NCBI RefSeq assembly: GCF_004000945.1
Contig: NZ_BIMF01000008.1
Coordinates: forward strand, 62,001-126,000
Length of the DNA stretch: 64,000 nucleotides
From: Paenibacillus lautus NBRC 15380
GTDB lineage: Bacteria > Bacillota > Bacilli > Paenibacillales > Paenibacillaceae
Direction: 5' to 3'
Notes under the pieces: model-generated
Database searches by the model: none
Seen by the model: the letters and a program-made list of their open reading frames with translations, nothing else
What the model was told of the DNA's origin: nothing
Made by a program: the position numbers and the translations under genes
Part shown: one piece after another, positions 1-8,284 of the stretch
Layout: every line of letters begins with the position of its first letter
Numbering within the stretch: position 1 is the first letter of the stretch

Positions 1-169
1 TATGGGAATCTGCGGAATAGTCAACCTTGATAACGCCATCGATTAATACAGAGCTTCTGGTACGAATGTTTTTTCCTCCGAGCGATCTCGCGTTGCAGCA
101 GGTGTCACAGCGGCAAAACGGGTTTGGGAATCCTTCCGCCGCAGCTGTTCCAAGAAAGTGGATTTTCAT
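1..169 (-). CDS. MBL-fold metallo-hydrolase, N-terminal part (cut by window edge)
   Basis: The frame opens with an ATG at 169 behind a good ribosome binding site (GGGAGGAGAAACC) and stays open to the window edge, giving 56 residues. The N-terminus reads MKIHFLGTAAAEG, the first beta strand typical of metallo-beta-lactamase-fold hydrolases. It is followed by a cysteine-rich stretch (NPFCRCDTCCNAR) like the structural zinc region of PhnP-type phosphodiesterases, then RTRSSVLID. The HxHxDH metal-binding motif would lie beyond the edge, so activity cannot be judged. The DeoR regulator at 501-1268 lies upstream on the same strand but is separated by a terminator, so this gene probably has its own promoter in 170-448. 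Confidence 0.7.
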   Translation of the reverse strand, partial: MKIHFLGTAAAEGFPNPFCRCDTCCNARSLGGKNIRTRSSVLIDGVIKVDYSADSH

Positions 170-448
170 TGGTTTCTCCTCCCTTTGAGAAGCAATCGTT
201 TATTTTCTTGACCCTTGATTAATACAGATAATACCACATATATACAATCAATCACATACAATTATTTATGATTTACAACCTTTTTTCTTTCGAAATCCGT
301 TGACCGAATATGCCTCGAATAGATCATGAACTACCTAGTTAATTCAATGGATCGAGTCAAGCTACTATCGGGGTTAAAAGTTGATTATGCTGCGACATAA
401 ATACACATGAATACAACCCCTTATAACCAAAAACCGCCCCATAAATAT
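170..448. other. Intergenic region, no gene seen
   Basis: AT-rich spacer between the metallo-hydrolase start and the terminator of the DeoR gene. It should hold the metallo-hydrolase promoter. I saw no convincing coding frame, repeat or RNA element in it. Confidence 0.4.
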
Positions 449-488
449 AAAAAAAACGATCCCTGGTTCGTGGAAACCAAAAATCGTT
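449..488 (-). terminator. Intrinsic terminator of the DeoR gene
   Basis: Stem AACGAT (455-460) with ATCGTT (483-488), inner pair TGGTT (464-468) with AACCA (475-479). Read on the minus strand it is followed by a run of eight T. It lies 13 bases past the DeoR stop. Confidence 0.6.
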
Positions 489-500
489 CATGTGATCCTA

Positions 501-1268
501 TTATTGGTATACGATTTCGATGCCGTTTTTGCTAAATGTATCAACAATATCCCGGTCGATTTTGGAATCCGTCACAAAGCGTTCGACTTCTGTTACTCCG
601 CATACTTTGATAAATGAATTTTGTCCGAACTTGCTGCTGTCTGCGAGGGCGATGCAGCGCTTCGCGTTCGCGTGCATTATTTTTTTCACTTGGACTTCGC
701 CGATGGCGTTATCCGTAATTCCAGCTTCTAACGTAACCCCGCTCATACTCATAAAGAACAAATCCGCATGAAAGCGCGATGTAAACTCTTCCGCCAGATC
801 GCCGATGATGCTTTGCTCTTCGTGACGAATAACGCCCCCGGTCATAATCACCGTATAACCCGGCATCGAAACCAATTCGTTCACGATCGGAAGCGAGTTT
901 GTAATAACGGTTAATCGATCGAATTTGGCCTTCAGCGCTTTAGCAATCTGGGTGTTCGTCGTACTTGGGTCAAGCGCGATGGACATTCCTTCGGTCACAT
1001 AACGAACCGCAATTTGAGAAAGCTCCGTCTTCTCTTCCATATATATAGATTCGCGGATCGGCAGCGGGATTTCCCGGCTATAGTCGGGCTCATTCAGAAT
1101 CGCACCGCCGTGCACCCGCCGCAGGTAGCCTTCGCTTTCTAAATATTCGAGGTCACGTCTGATCGTCTCGAATGAAACCCCGAAATGCTCTATGAGCTCC
1201 GACGCTCGGATCGATTTGTCCTGATTCAGTTTCTGAATAATAATTTGATGCCGCTGCTCAGCAAACAA
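501..1268 (-). CDS. DeoR family transcriptional regulator
   Basis: A 255-residue protein of the usual DeoR length. Residues about 1-57 form the DeoR winged helix-turn-helix (EQRHQIIIQKL, then a helix containing VSFETIRRDLEYLE and the wing YLRRVHGGA). Residues about 75-235 match the DeoR C-terminal sensor domain, related to ribose-5-phosphate isomerase, with SIALDPSTTNTQIA and VIMTGGVIR. Such regulators usually repress sugar-phosphate genes and respond to a phosphorylated sugar. No transport or catabolic gene is adjacent except the edge-truncated metallo-hydrolase downstream, so the regulon is unknown. The inverted repeat at 1293-1309, just upstream of the start, is a candidate autoregulatory site. 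Confidence 0.88.
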   Translation of the reverse strand: MFAEQRHQIIIQKLNQDKSIRASELIEHFGVSFETIRRDLEYLESEGYLRRVHGGAILNEPDYSREIPLPIRESIYMEEKTELSQIAVRYVTEGMSIALDPSTTNTQIAKALKAKFDRLTVITNSLPIVNELVSMPGYTVIMTGGVIRHEEQSIIGDLAEEFTSRFHADLFFMSMSGVTLEAGITDNAIGEVQVKKIMHANAKRCIALADSSKFGQNSFIKVCGVTEVERFVTDSKIDRDIVDTFSKNGIEIVYQ

Positions 1269-1292
1269 CTACTCCACTCCTTACTTGCCTAG

Positions 1293-1309
1293 ACTTCTTA
1301 AATAGAAGT
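1293..1309. promoter_or_regulatory. Inverted repeat upstream of the DeoR gene, possible operator
   Basis: ACTTCT-TAAAT-AGAAGT, 6-bp arms around a 5-bp centre, 25 bp upstream of the start codon. The position suits autoregulation. The assignment rests only on symmetry and position. Confidence 0.3.
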
Positions 1310-1377
1310 TTACCATAAAAGCATTCAATCCTCCTGTTCAACTGAATTGTGCTATTTCGTTTAAATCCAGCCCGCAC

Positions 1378-2238
1378 TTATTTTACAAATAGCTTCATCA
1401 ACTGTATGTAAATCGGATTTATCATGTAGCCAGTCGGGTTAACCGAATTTCTTGTACCCGTGTCTAGTTCCCGGATTCTGTCCATTTCCTCATCGCTCAG
1501 GTCAAAGTCAAAAATTTCGCTATTTTCCTTTATCCTTTGCAAATTTGACGATTTAGGGATGATAATAACTCCCCGATTTATATGCCAGCGTAATATGACT
1601 TGTGCAACTGACTTTTGATGATGATGGGCAGTCTCAACGAGAACCGGATGCTCCAGTAATGCCTTGTTTCCTTGTCCCAATGGACCCCATGCTTCATGCA
1701 GTATCCGATCACGAACCATATAATCATGCAAATCGTGTTGTTGAAACTCCGGGTGCGTTTCGATCTGATTGATCATCGGTAATATCCGAGATTGCATTTT
1801 GAGATGCTCCAAATGCTCGATTTCGAAATTTGCTACGCCGATGACTTTTATTCTCCCTTCCATGTACAAATCCTCCATCGCCGCCCATGCTTTCTCGTAA
1901 TGAGGGCCAGCAAAATGAATCAAATACATATCGAGATACGTAACATTCAGTTTCCGACAGGTCTGCTCAAACGCCTTCTTCGTTGCGTGATATCCAAGAT
2001 CGGTTGTCCATACCTTGGAAGTAATGAACAGCTCTTCTCGTGGAAGACCGCTTTTTTGCAATTCTCGTCCCAACGCTTCTTCATTGCCGTATATTTTCGC
2101 TGTATCAAAATGACGATATCCCGATTGAATTGCCGCTGCGATGGTTTTTTCAAAGACAGCTCCCTTCTCGATTTTATACACGCCAAAACCAAGCTGAGGA
2201 ATTTGAACACCGTTTGCCGCCTCGACGGTTCGATACAT
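1378..2238 (-). CDS. Aldo/keto reductase
   Basis: A 286-residue cytosolic NADPH-dependent oxidoreductase of the aldo-keto reductase superfamily (TIM barrel), close to the YtbE/YvgN group. The catalytic tetrad is visible: Asp45 (YRHFDTAKIY), Tyr50 in the same motif, Lys75 (FITSKVW) and His108 (YLIHFAG). The cofactor-binding IPKSSN motif appears near residue 230. Unusually, the segment before it (HEAWGPLGQG) has WGPLGQG where most members read SPLG. The likely role is reduction of reactive aldehydes or keto compounds. An ArsR regulator ends 28 bases upstream on the same strand, so the two probably form an operon in which the ArsR protein controls the reductase. Confidence 0.88.
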   Translation of the reverse strand: MYRTVEAANGVQIPQLGFGVYKIEKGAVFEKTIAAAIQSGYRHFDTAKIYGNEEALGRELQKSGLPREELFITSKVWTTDLGYHATKKAFEQTCRKLNVTYLDMYLIHFAGPHYEKAWAAMEDLYMEGRIKVIGVANFEIEHLEHLKMQSRILPMINQIETHPEFQQHDLHDYMVRDRILHEAWGPLGQGNKALLEHPVLVETAHHHQKSVAQVILRWHINRGVIIIPKSSNLQRIKENSEIFDFDLSDEEMDRIRELDTGTRNSVNPTGYMINPIYIQLMKLFVK

Positions 2239-2266
2239 CTGTGACCACTCCTTCTGTTCTTACGAT

Positions 2267-2599
2267 TTATTCACATTGCAACAACGCTCTTTCGATTACA
2301 TGAACTAGATTTTTTAATGACTGAAGCTTGCTTCTCGAATCCAGCCTATAGTAATTGATGGTCCCTTCTTTACGAACACTTACAATCTGAGCATCTTTTA
2401 AAATCTTCAAATGATGAGAAACGGCTGGACGAGATAGATGAGTATTCAACCTGATCTCTCCCACTCGCATTCCGGGATTTTGCGGTCCCTCTATCAATGT
2501 TTTAAGAATGGCTTGTCTTGTTTCATCACCGATGGCGATCAGCACCTTTTGGTTGTTTTTGAACTCCTTAGCGATATCGGCTGCGATTTCCTGATTCAC
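2267..2599 (-). CDS. ArsR family transcriptional regulator
   Basis: A 110-residue winged helix-turn-helix protein. The opening helix (VLIAIGDETRQAILKTL) and the recognition region (LSRPAVSHHLKILKDAQIV followed by the wing KEGTINYYRL) are classical for ArsR/SmtB proteins. The metal-binding ELCVC box is absent and the only cysteine is next to the C-terminus, so metal sensing at the usual alpha-3 site is unlikely. It may sense a redox or carbonyl signal or act by another mechanism. It is the first gene of a pair with the aldo/keto reductase downstream. Confidence 0.88.
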   Translation of the reverse strand: MNQEIAADIAKEFKNNQKVLIAIGDETRQAILKTLIEGPQNPGMRVGEIRLNTHLSRPAVSHHLKILKDAQIVSVRKEGTINYYRLDSRSKLQSLKNLVHVIERALLQCE

Positions 2600-2764
2600 C
2601 TAATCCCCCCGTTTGTTTAACCGTTTAGTCTTTTTGACCAACCTAGAATAACACACTACAAGATTCGAAATGCTATCGGTAAAGCAAATGGAGATCCATA
2701 TTTTTCCTTGCTGATAAAATACCTGCAATTTCGATTCATGTTTAAATTATGGCTGCGCAAAAAT

Positions 2765-2790
2765 TAAAAAAGCCGCGATTTTACGCGGCT
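2765..2790 (-). terminator. Intrinsic terminator of the MFS gene
   Basis: Perfect 7-bp stem AGCCGCG (2771-2777) with CGCGGCT (2784-2790), followed on the minus strand by a T run. It lies about 90 bases past the MFS stop codon. Confidence 0.75.
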
Positions 2791-2881
2791 ATGTCAAACA
2801 TGGACTCCGATATATTCACGTGCTCAACTAGAGCCATTTAAAAAATCAATGTCGCATTCACGACAGACTCGACACCATCAT

Positions 2882-4096
2882 TCAACTTATATCGGCGAGT
2901 GCTCCCCTTTTTTCCGTAAAAAAGTACAGTAATGCCAAGATCGGAAAAAGAACGCCAACCCACATCGCCGCTTTCCAGCCGCCTATGGCGTAAGCCCATC
3001 CCCCGGCTGCGGAGCCTATGGCTCCACCCGCAAAAAAGATCGCCATATACATGCCGTTCAGTCGGCTGCGCACCTCAGCTCCCAAAGCGAAGATCGCTCG
3101 CTGTCCCAACACCAAATTGGCGGACACGCCCATGTCGAGCAAAATAGCAGCAAGGACGAGGATAACGATAGAAAATATAGAACCTCCAGAAAACATAATT
3201 GGCAAAACTTCCGATAGAATCACCAGCGCGATGGACCATCCGGTTGCCGAACGGATCAAGCCTTTATCTGCAAAGCGGCCAGCTATAGGCGCTGCCACCG
3301 CACCAGAAACCCCTGCCAAAGCGAACAGTGCTACACCTGTTGAAGAAAAATGAAACACTGGACTCGTTAAAACGAGCGGAACCGTTGTCCAGAACAGACT
3401 AAACATGCCGAACAAAAACGCGTGATACAGTGCGCGGCGCCGCAGAATCGGCGTTGTCTTGAGCAGATGCAGCATGGATGAGATGATTACCGGATATTTG
3501 TCCTTCGTTTGCGGCCGCCTTGCCGGAAGGACTTTTGCCAATACAAGAGCCAGTACCAAGAGCATAGCGGAGGAAATAATAAAGATGGCATGCCAGCCGA
3601 AATATGTATCCACCATACTCGAAACCGGACGGGCCAGCATAATACCCAATAACAGACCGCTCATTACGTTGCCTACATTACGTCCACGCGTCTTCTCAGG
3701 GGAAAGATGCGCCGCGTATGGAACTAGGATCTGGGCCGCAACGGACCCGACACCTATAAACAAGGAAGCGGCAAGAAACAGAGCCGCACTTCGGGCTTCA
3801 GCGGCGATGATCAAAACAATAGACGTCAGAATCAGCAGCGTAACCACCAATTTGCGGTTTTCAAGCAAATCTCCCAAAGGGACTATAAATAATAAGCCGA
3901 TCCCGTAGCCGATTTGGGTCAGCGTGACGATCAAACCTGCGGCTTCCGAAGATAACCCTATGTTCGAGCTGATCGATTCAATTAAAGGTTGTGTATAATA
4001 AAGATTTGCAGCGATCAATCCACAGGCAACAGCAAGAATCATGGTGATCCATGTTGAAACAGATTTCTCCACTCTTTCCTTTGCGTTTTCATTCAT
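2882..4096 (-). CDS. MFS transporter (putative drug efflux)
   Basis: About 404 residues with twelve predicted hydrophobic helices. The loop 2-3 motif is visible as [10 protein letters not shown], and the N-terminus ([15 protein letters not shown]) is typical of the YnfM/arabinose-efflux-like branch of the major facilitator superfamily. It should export a small molecule by proton antiport in the cytoplasmic membrane. I chose ATG 4096 because AAGGAGTG lies ten bases upstream; a GTG at 4105 is part of that ribosome binding site. The gene sits downstream of a TetR regulator on the same strand, with two operator-like palindromes in between, so it is probably repressed by that TetR protein. The substrate cannot be told from sequence. 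Confidence 0.85.
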   Translation of the reverse strand: MNENAKERVEKSVSTWITMILAVACGLIAANLYYTQPLIESISSNIGLSSEAAGLIVTLTQIGYGIGLLFIVPLGDLLENRKLVVTLLILTSIVLIIAAEARSAALFLAASLFIGVGSVAAQILVPYAAHLSPEKTRGRNVGNVMSGLLLGIMLARPVSSMVDTYFGWHAIFIISSAMLLVLALVLAKVLPARRPQTKDKYPVIISSMLHLLKTTPILRRRALYHAFLFGMFSLFWTTVPLVLTSPVFHFSSTGVALFALAGVSGAVAAPIAGRFADKGLIRSATGWSIALVILSEVLPIMFSGGSIFSIVILVLAAILLDMGVSANLVLGQRAIFALGAEVRSRLNGMYMAIFFAGGAIGSAAGGWAYAIGGWKAAMWVGVLFPILALLYFFTEKRGALADIS

Positions 4097-4120
4097 GTTA
4101 AGCACTCCTTTTTTATGAAC

Positions 4121-4135
4121 TATTGTATTACAATA
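4121..4135. promoter_or_regulatory. 15-bp palindrome upstream of the MFS gene
   Basis: TATTGTA-T-TACAATA, a perfect odd palindrome 25 bp upstream of the MFS start. It may overlap the promoter and could bind a repressor. Confidence 0.4.
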
Positions 4136-4137
4136 CA

Positions 4138-4151
4138 GGAATGATCGTTCC
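4138..4151. promoter_or_regulatory. Putative TetR operator, copy 1
   Basis: GGAATGATCGTTCC, the exact reverse complement of the core of the second copy at 4204-4217. It lies between the TetR gene and the MFS gene, 41 bp upstream of the MFS start, where a repressor would block transcription. Confidence 0.55.
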
Positions 4152-4202
4152 AGTATGGAGATAGCTTGCCCCCTAAGCTCACACTCAAAGGGGGTGGATT
4201 TT

Positions 4203-4218
4203 CGGAACGATCATTCCG
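4203..4218. promoter_or_regulatory. Putative TetR operator, copy 2
   Basis: CGGAACGATCATTCCG, palindromic except for one base pair. It repeats copy 1 in the opposite orientation 66 bp away. A near-identical core occurs at the other TetR/MFS cassette (8285-8302). Confidence 0.55.
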
Positions 4219-4238
4219 ATTTGTTGAAAAAAATAGGT

Positions 4239-4823
4239 TTACAGCATCTCGAAGACCGCGTTCATCATACCATGGACTTTATGGATATCGCTTTGGATCC
4301 TGGCCATTACGTTAATGCTATGGTTGAGATTCAGCAGCAGGTACGATAACATTTTAATATCTTTCTCCGGGGCTATTTCTCCCGTTTCTTGCCCTTTCCT
4401 TAACGTCTCATAAAACAGCTGCTCTAATTCCGTAAAGCTTTGACGAATCGTATTCTGCAAGGGCTCATCCACGGTATCCAGACCAACAGAAGCATTCGTA
4501 ATCAGACATCCATTGGGGAAAGCTTCACCGTGCGTGGCAAAAGCGTTCGTGATATGCAGCTCGAAATACTGGCGGATCCCCTCGATCGCAGAAGTTGCAT
4601 GTATCATCTGATCGCGTTTTTTTTGCGACATTTTTTTATAATATTGGATGGCCTCGTAATATAGCGTCTGTTTATCCTGAAACGTTTCGTACATACTGGA
4701 TCTGCTCAACCCCATAGATTCCAATAAATCCGGTATGCTTGTAGCTTCATATCCTTTTTCCCAAAAAACAATCATAGCTTTGCGCAGTACTTGCTCCCTG
4801 TCAAATTTCTTGGTCCGTCCCAT
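4239..4823 (-). CDS. TetR/AcrR family transcriptional regulator
   Basis: The 194-residue protein begins MGRTKKFDREQVLRKAM. The N-terminal helix-turn-helix (residues about 8-55) has the signature FWEKGYEATSIPDLLESMGLSRSSMYETFQ, where SRSSMYETF would be the recognition helix. The remainder is an all-helical ligand-binding domain, with PNGCLITN near residue 110 as in the YxaF/LmrA-like subfamily. I chose ATG 4823 because GGAGGGGGTATCA precedes it; the open frame extends upstream to 4991 without a start having such support. It probably represses the MFS gene directly downstream and itself, through the palindromes at 4138-4151, 4203-4218 and 4860-4877. Confidence 0.88.
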   Translation of the reverse strand: MGRTKKFDREQVLRKAMIVFWEKGYEATSIPDLLESMGLSRSSMYETFQDKQTLYYEAIQYYKKMSQKKRDQMIHATSAIEGIRQYFELHITNAFATHGEAFPNGCLITNASVGLDTVDEPLQNTIRQSFTELEQLFYETLRKGQETGEIAPEKDIKMLSYLLLNLNHSINVMARIQSDIHKVHGMMNAVFEML

Positions 4824-4859
4824 TGATACCCCCTCCTTTTCTACATGAGTATAAACCAA

Positions 4860-4877
4860 CTGGAACGAGTAGTCCAG
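4860..4877. promoter_or_regulatory. Possible TetR autoregulatory operator
   Basis: CTGGAACGAGTAGTCCAG, arms CTGGA/TCCAG, about 37 bp upstream of the TetR start. It shares TGGAACGA with the operators near the MFS gene. Confidence 0.4.
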
Positions 4878-5014
4878 TATTTTTTCAAGCAGCAGAAGAC
4901 GATTCAAAGTGATACGACTAAATAATATTAGATCATCGTTAAATCGGCCTTGAGTCTCCAGAATACAGAGAAGAGAAAGGTCATCGTCCAATGACCTTCC
5001 TCCTCCTCATTCGT

Positions 5015-5467
5015 TCATTTAAATAGATTTTCGATAACCCCACGATCGAAGTCGTTCACGATTTTATACTCCTTGCCGTACCTTTTATGATTGCTCGAAC
5101 CGTTATAGATTCGCACGTGGTCCGGACTAAAAAAGTATACGGCGAAGGTCGGGCCGTTCCGGCCCTGGAACCAAACTTCATATTCTTCGCTACCGTAATC
5201 CACGCTGCTGGTTTTACGCAGTTTGACTTCGGAAAAGCTGTTCATAATCCGCTCAATCTCCGCGGGATCTGTAATTTGTATCTCTTGCTCGTTCGGACGG
5301 AACCGATTTTTCCTGACGCTCATATGGCTGATGGTCTTAGGCTCAATCAACTGATCGAGCACCATCTCCTTAAACGATGTTCTGTTTTGAAACGCCGAAT
5401 ATATCGTCGCGCTAATTAGAATCAGGACGCAAATTGCCAGAAAGACATACCATGTGCGTTTATTCAG
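5015..5467 (-). CDS. Membrane-anchored hypothetical protein, unusual start
   Basis: The first in-frame ATG (5365) would give 116 residues but removes an obvious membrane anchor. Read upstream in frame, the protein begins NKRTWYVFLAICVLILISAT, a basic N-terminus plus one transmembrane helix. It continues into a soluble domain rich in charged residues (DPAEIERIMNSF, YEVWFQGRNGP, GKEYKIVNDF) that resembles small secreted Bacillus domains of unknown function. No ATG, GTG or TTG is in frame there. The best candidate is a CTG at 5467, seven bases after GGAGGAG. An out-of-frame ATG next to that site gives only four codons. Either a rare CTG start or a frameshift in the first codons is implied. The function is unknown. 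Confidence 0.55.
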   Translation of the reverse strand: MNKRTWYVFLAICVLILISATIYSAFQNRTSFKEMVLDQLIEPKTISHMSVRKNRFRPNEQEIQITDPAEIERIMNSFSEVKLRKTSSVDYGSEEYEVWFQGRNGPTFAVYFFSPDHVRIYNGSSNHKRYGKEYKIVNDFDRGVIENLFK

Positions 5468-5670
5468 CCGCCATCTCCTCCCTCGTGTCGAAATAAAGCG
5501 TCCACTTTGATTATAACATCAATCACAACCCAGAATTATCCAATATTCGAAGGCTATATTTTCACCTTGTACCAGCCAGCTTCTCCTAAGAAATCGGACC
5601 TTGTCAATCCATCTTCACCTAACAAGCATCGGTAGTTCGTTACCGTTCCATCGGATCCTCCCTTTTAGGA

Positions 5671-6663
5671 TTACTGGAATTCGTCGATCAACGATATTCC
5701 TTTTAGAATCCGCATCCTGCTATCCCTTAAAAAATCACGGGTCCAATCATCTGGTTGACTTAAATCCCAACTCCGATGCATACCGACAACGACGATAATT
5801 TCACGCAGTCTCAGGAAAAGCTTCAGCTGATCCTTCCAGTCGTCAGGCATGTGACGACCATCCTCTGTATAGCCTTGCTCGAAATGTTTCATGAAAAGTT
5901 CGTACTGCACCTTACGTTCAGCCTTCGAATCTTCCCCGAATACATAGAGCAAATAATAAAGCTGGATGGCAATGTCTTCGACATACCAACTGTACTGGCA
6001 TTCGTCGAAGTCGAAGAGCGTTATTTCCCCTGATTCATCAACCATGAAATTTCCTACATTGATATCTCCGTGTATCAAACCGAAATTATCAGTCGTAATA
6101 CGGAGACTGGCCAAATGTGCCTTAAGTTCATCAAGCGCAAAAAGAATGGGTAGATGCTCTGTCGGTATATAATTTCTGGCCAGTAAGAGGTATTCATTGC
6201 ATTCCCATGTGTGTCTGTTAGCCTTAGGTTTGTAACGCTTTGACAGTTCGTGGAGACGACCAGTCAGCCGTCCGCATTGTTCGTAAAGTATGGAATTACC
6301 TAGGCATTCTGGGTATCCGATTTTACGGCCAGGTGCATATCTGAAGGAGGTCACGTAGAAATCAATAGAATTTCCTTGGATTCGTTCGAAGTCCTTTCCA
6401 TGAACCGAAGCTACCGAGTCTGAGACAGCCAAACCATTCTCTGATAGATAACGAATCCACTCTATTTCAGCTGCAAGTTCTTCCCCTGTGCGATGAGAGC
6501 TCGGTGTGAAACGGAGGATATAGTTCACATGATTGCGATTGTAGGAATAAATAAAGTTCTGAAAACCTCCAATGAAAGTCAGCTCCTCCGGGCTAACTCC
6601 GAACCGTGCTGCGCCTTCAATGGCATGTTCGTCCAAGAACATTAATTTTATGTTTGGGTCCAT
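5671..6663 (-). CDS. APH-family phosphotransferase
   Basis: A 330-residue cytosolic protein of the aminoglycoside phosphotransferase/choline kinase superfamily. The Brenner-type catalytic loop HGDINVGNF (His198, Asp200, Asn205) and the metal-binding DFD (Asp218-Asp220) are present, followed by YSWYVEDIAIQLYYL. An N-terminal nucleotide-binding lobe contains YILRFTPSS and an acidic helix EIEWIRYL. ATG 6663 is preferred because AAAGGAG lies six bases upstream. The sequence resembles the many uncharacterised Bacillus and Paenibacillus phosphotransferases rather than any known resistance enzyme, so the substrate could be a sugar, an amino alcohol or an antibiotic. A related paralog lies at 35953-36939. 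Confidence 0.82.
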   Translation of the reverse strand: MDPNIKLMFLDEHAIEGAARFGVSPEELTFIGGFQNFIYSYNRNHVNYILRFTPSSHRTGEELAAEIEWIRYLSENGLAVSDSVASVHGKDFERIQGNSIDFYVTSFRYAPGRKIGYPECLGNSILYEQCGRLTGRLHELSKRYKPKANRHTWECNEYLLLARNYIPTEHLPILFALDELKAHLASLRITTDNFGLIHGDINVGNFMVDESGEITLFDFDECQYSWYVEDIAIQLYYLLYVFGEDSKAERKVQYELFMKHFEQGYTEDGRHMPDDWKDQLKLFLRLREIIVVVGMHRSWDLSQPDDWTRDFLRDSRMRILKGISLIDEFQ

Positions 6664-6674
6664 GCGCACTCCTT

Positions 6675-7048
6675 TCATTCTAATCCCAAATAGGTATGAT
6701 GCATAATAGCATCATATATAAATTCGGCTAAGTCTTCATCACTAAATTGATTGATATAATGATTGAAGCGATTATCAAATTTATACGTATGTCAATACAT
6801 GTTAACATGTATTGCACATACGATAGATTCTTCCAGATAACTTTTCCATTCTGAGATTAATTGCTGTACTTCATCGGAATATGGAGATTGATGCATGCTG
6901 GACGCCATTTTTTAAATACATTTTCCATGTTCTGTTCAAATTCAGAAAGGAGGTTCGCTTATTCACCACGAGAGAGTCCCCGATACATATTCATCCAATG
7001 TGGTAATGATGGTTTCTAGTTGTTGTTTTCATACATTAATGTTCATAT
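6675..7048 (-). pseudogene. Remnant of a MerR/TipA-type regulator (TipAS domain)
   Basis: In the minus-strand frames, stretches read like a broken TipAS effector-binding domain. LETIITTLDEY comes first, then in another frame MYRGLSRGE and NLLSEFEQNMENVFKKW, then DEVQQLISEWKSYLEES, a stop, and finally NRFNHYINQFSDEDLAEFIYDAI with a stop at 6675. The order and spacing follow the C-terminal half of TipA-like MerR regulators (YRGLSKEE, VQxLVxEW, ERFxxNIDKxGEGLAEFxxxAI). There are several frameshifts and stops, and no DNA-binding domain. A long palindrome (6786-6822) sits exactly where the frame breaks. The remnant abuts the MFS stop and the phosphotransferase start. Confidence 0.6.
6786..6822. 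repeat. Long inverted repeat inside the TipAS remnant
   Basis: A perfect 22-bp palindrome at 6793-6814 (half-site CAATACATGTT) is extended by CGTATGT on the left and ACATACG on the right with one bulged base, so each arm is about 18 bp. There is no T run, so it is not a normal terminator. It could form a cruciform, be an operator, or mark an excision scar. Confidence 0.6.
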
Positions 7049-8254
7049 CTATGGTTTGCTGGGAAAGCCATGTTTCTTCGAACTCCACGCAATAATCAAT
7101 GCAATGAGCAGCAAAATCAACAGAACTCCCGGAAACGACTTGACTCCAATAAACTCCAGCAAAGCGCCGCCGACAAGCCCACCACCGGCGATGGCCAAAT
7201 TCCAGACTGTGGTATTGATCGGCATGACGATATCCACACCTTCTTCACCACTTGCATCGGCAAGCGCTGTTTGCAGCATGGTGGCGGCACCCCCGAAGGT
7301 AAGTCCCCATAATGCCACGGCCGCATAAACGACGAATGCCGATGTGGCGCCCGTCCATAGTGCTGCGGCAACCAGCAGGAAGCCCAATAGACTGAGTAAT
7401 ACAAGCAGGCGTAGGTGACGATCTATCAACAGACCCACAATCCAGATCGAGATCAGTGCGAACGCTCCAAATACAAGCAAGACCAGATCAACACGCGCAG
7501 CCAGTCCCAAAGGCTCAAGAAACGGCGCGATATACGTATATAAAATATTGTGTGCCAGCATCCACGTCAGCACCACCATAAGAATCGGACGGATGCCGGG
7601 CATAACAAACACCTGACGGATAGTCATACGTTGATTTGCAGGCTGCCCGGGATAGTCCGGAACCTGCCACACAACCCATCCAATTAATGCGAGAGTCAGA
7701 AGCGACATGAGTCCGAATACAAGGCGCCAACCGATCAGGTCACCGAGCAAGGTGCCAACCGGCACGCCTAATGTAAGAGCAATCGGAGTCCCGACCATCG
7801 CGACTGCCAAGGCACGGCCTCTTAAGGCATCCGGAACCATACGTCGTGCGTATCCGGCAATCATCCCCCAAGCGGCACCCGCAGATACACCGGCAAAAAA
7901 TCGAGCGACCAGCGTCAATACATAGCTGCTAGACAGTGCGGTCATCGAGTTGAAGATGAAAAAACCTGCAATAATGGCTAGCAGAAGCGGACGCCGCCTC
8001 ATCCCGCCTGTAAACATAGCAAACGGAATTGCCGCCACAATGGAACCCAAAGCATAAGACGTCACGAGCTGTCCGGCCATCCCTGTTGTAATATTCAAAC
8101 CTCCCGCGATATGCGGCAGTAAACCGGCCGGAATGGTTTCTGTAAAAATACAAATAAAACCTGTCATCGCAAGCGCAAGCAGTGCCAACCAAGGAAGCCT
8201 GGCGGGCATATTGGCCGTTTGTGCCGTACCCGTAGAAGATGATAATTGAGACAA
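7049..8254 (-). CDS. MFS transporter, AraJ/YdhP-like efflux family
   Basis: A 401-residue, twelve-helix membrane protein. The first-helix region with ETIPAGLLPHIAGGL and TSYALGSIVAAIP is typical of the DHA1 branch that includes AraJ, YdhP and the YbfB/CmlA-like exporters. The motif A region appears as GGMRRRPLLL. It should pump out a small molecule by proton antiport. It is transcribed divergently from the TetR gene at 8380-8994, with a palindromic operator candidate at 8285-8302 in the shared intergenic region, the usual layout for a repressor and its efflux target. The start at 8254 is supported by AAGGAGGAAACT upstream. Confidence 0.87.
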   Translation of the reverse strand: MSQLSSSTGTAQTANMPARLPWLALLALAMTGFICIFTETIPAGLLPHIAGGLNITTGMAGQLVTSYALGSIVAAIPFAMFTGGMRRRPLLLAIIAGFFIFNSMTALSSSYVLTLVARFFAGVSAGAAWGMIAGYARRMVPDALRGRALAVAMVGTPIALTLGVPVGTLLGDLIGWRLVFGLMSLLTLALIGWVVWQVPDYPGQPANQRMTIRQVFVMPGIRPILMVVLTWMLAHNILYTYIAPFLEPLGLAARVDLVLLVFGAFALISIWIVGLLIDRHLRLLVLLSLLGFLLVAAALWTGATSAFVVYAAVALWGLTFGGAATMLQTALADASGEEGVDIVMPINTTVWNLAIAGGGLVGGALLEFIGVKSFPGVLLILLLIALIIAWSSKKHGFPSKP

Positions 8255-8284
8255 AATAGTTTCCTCCTTAAGAAAAATTAAATT

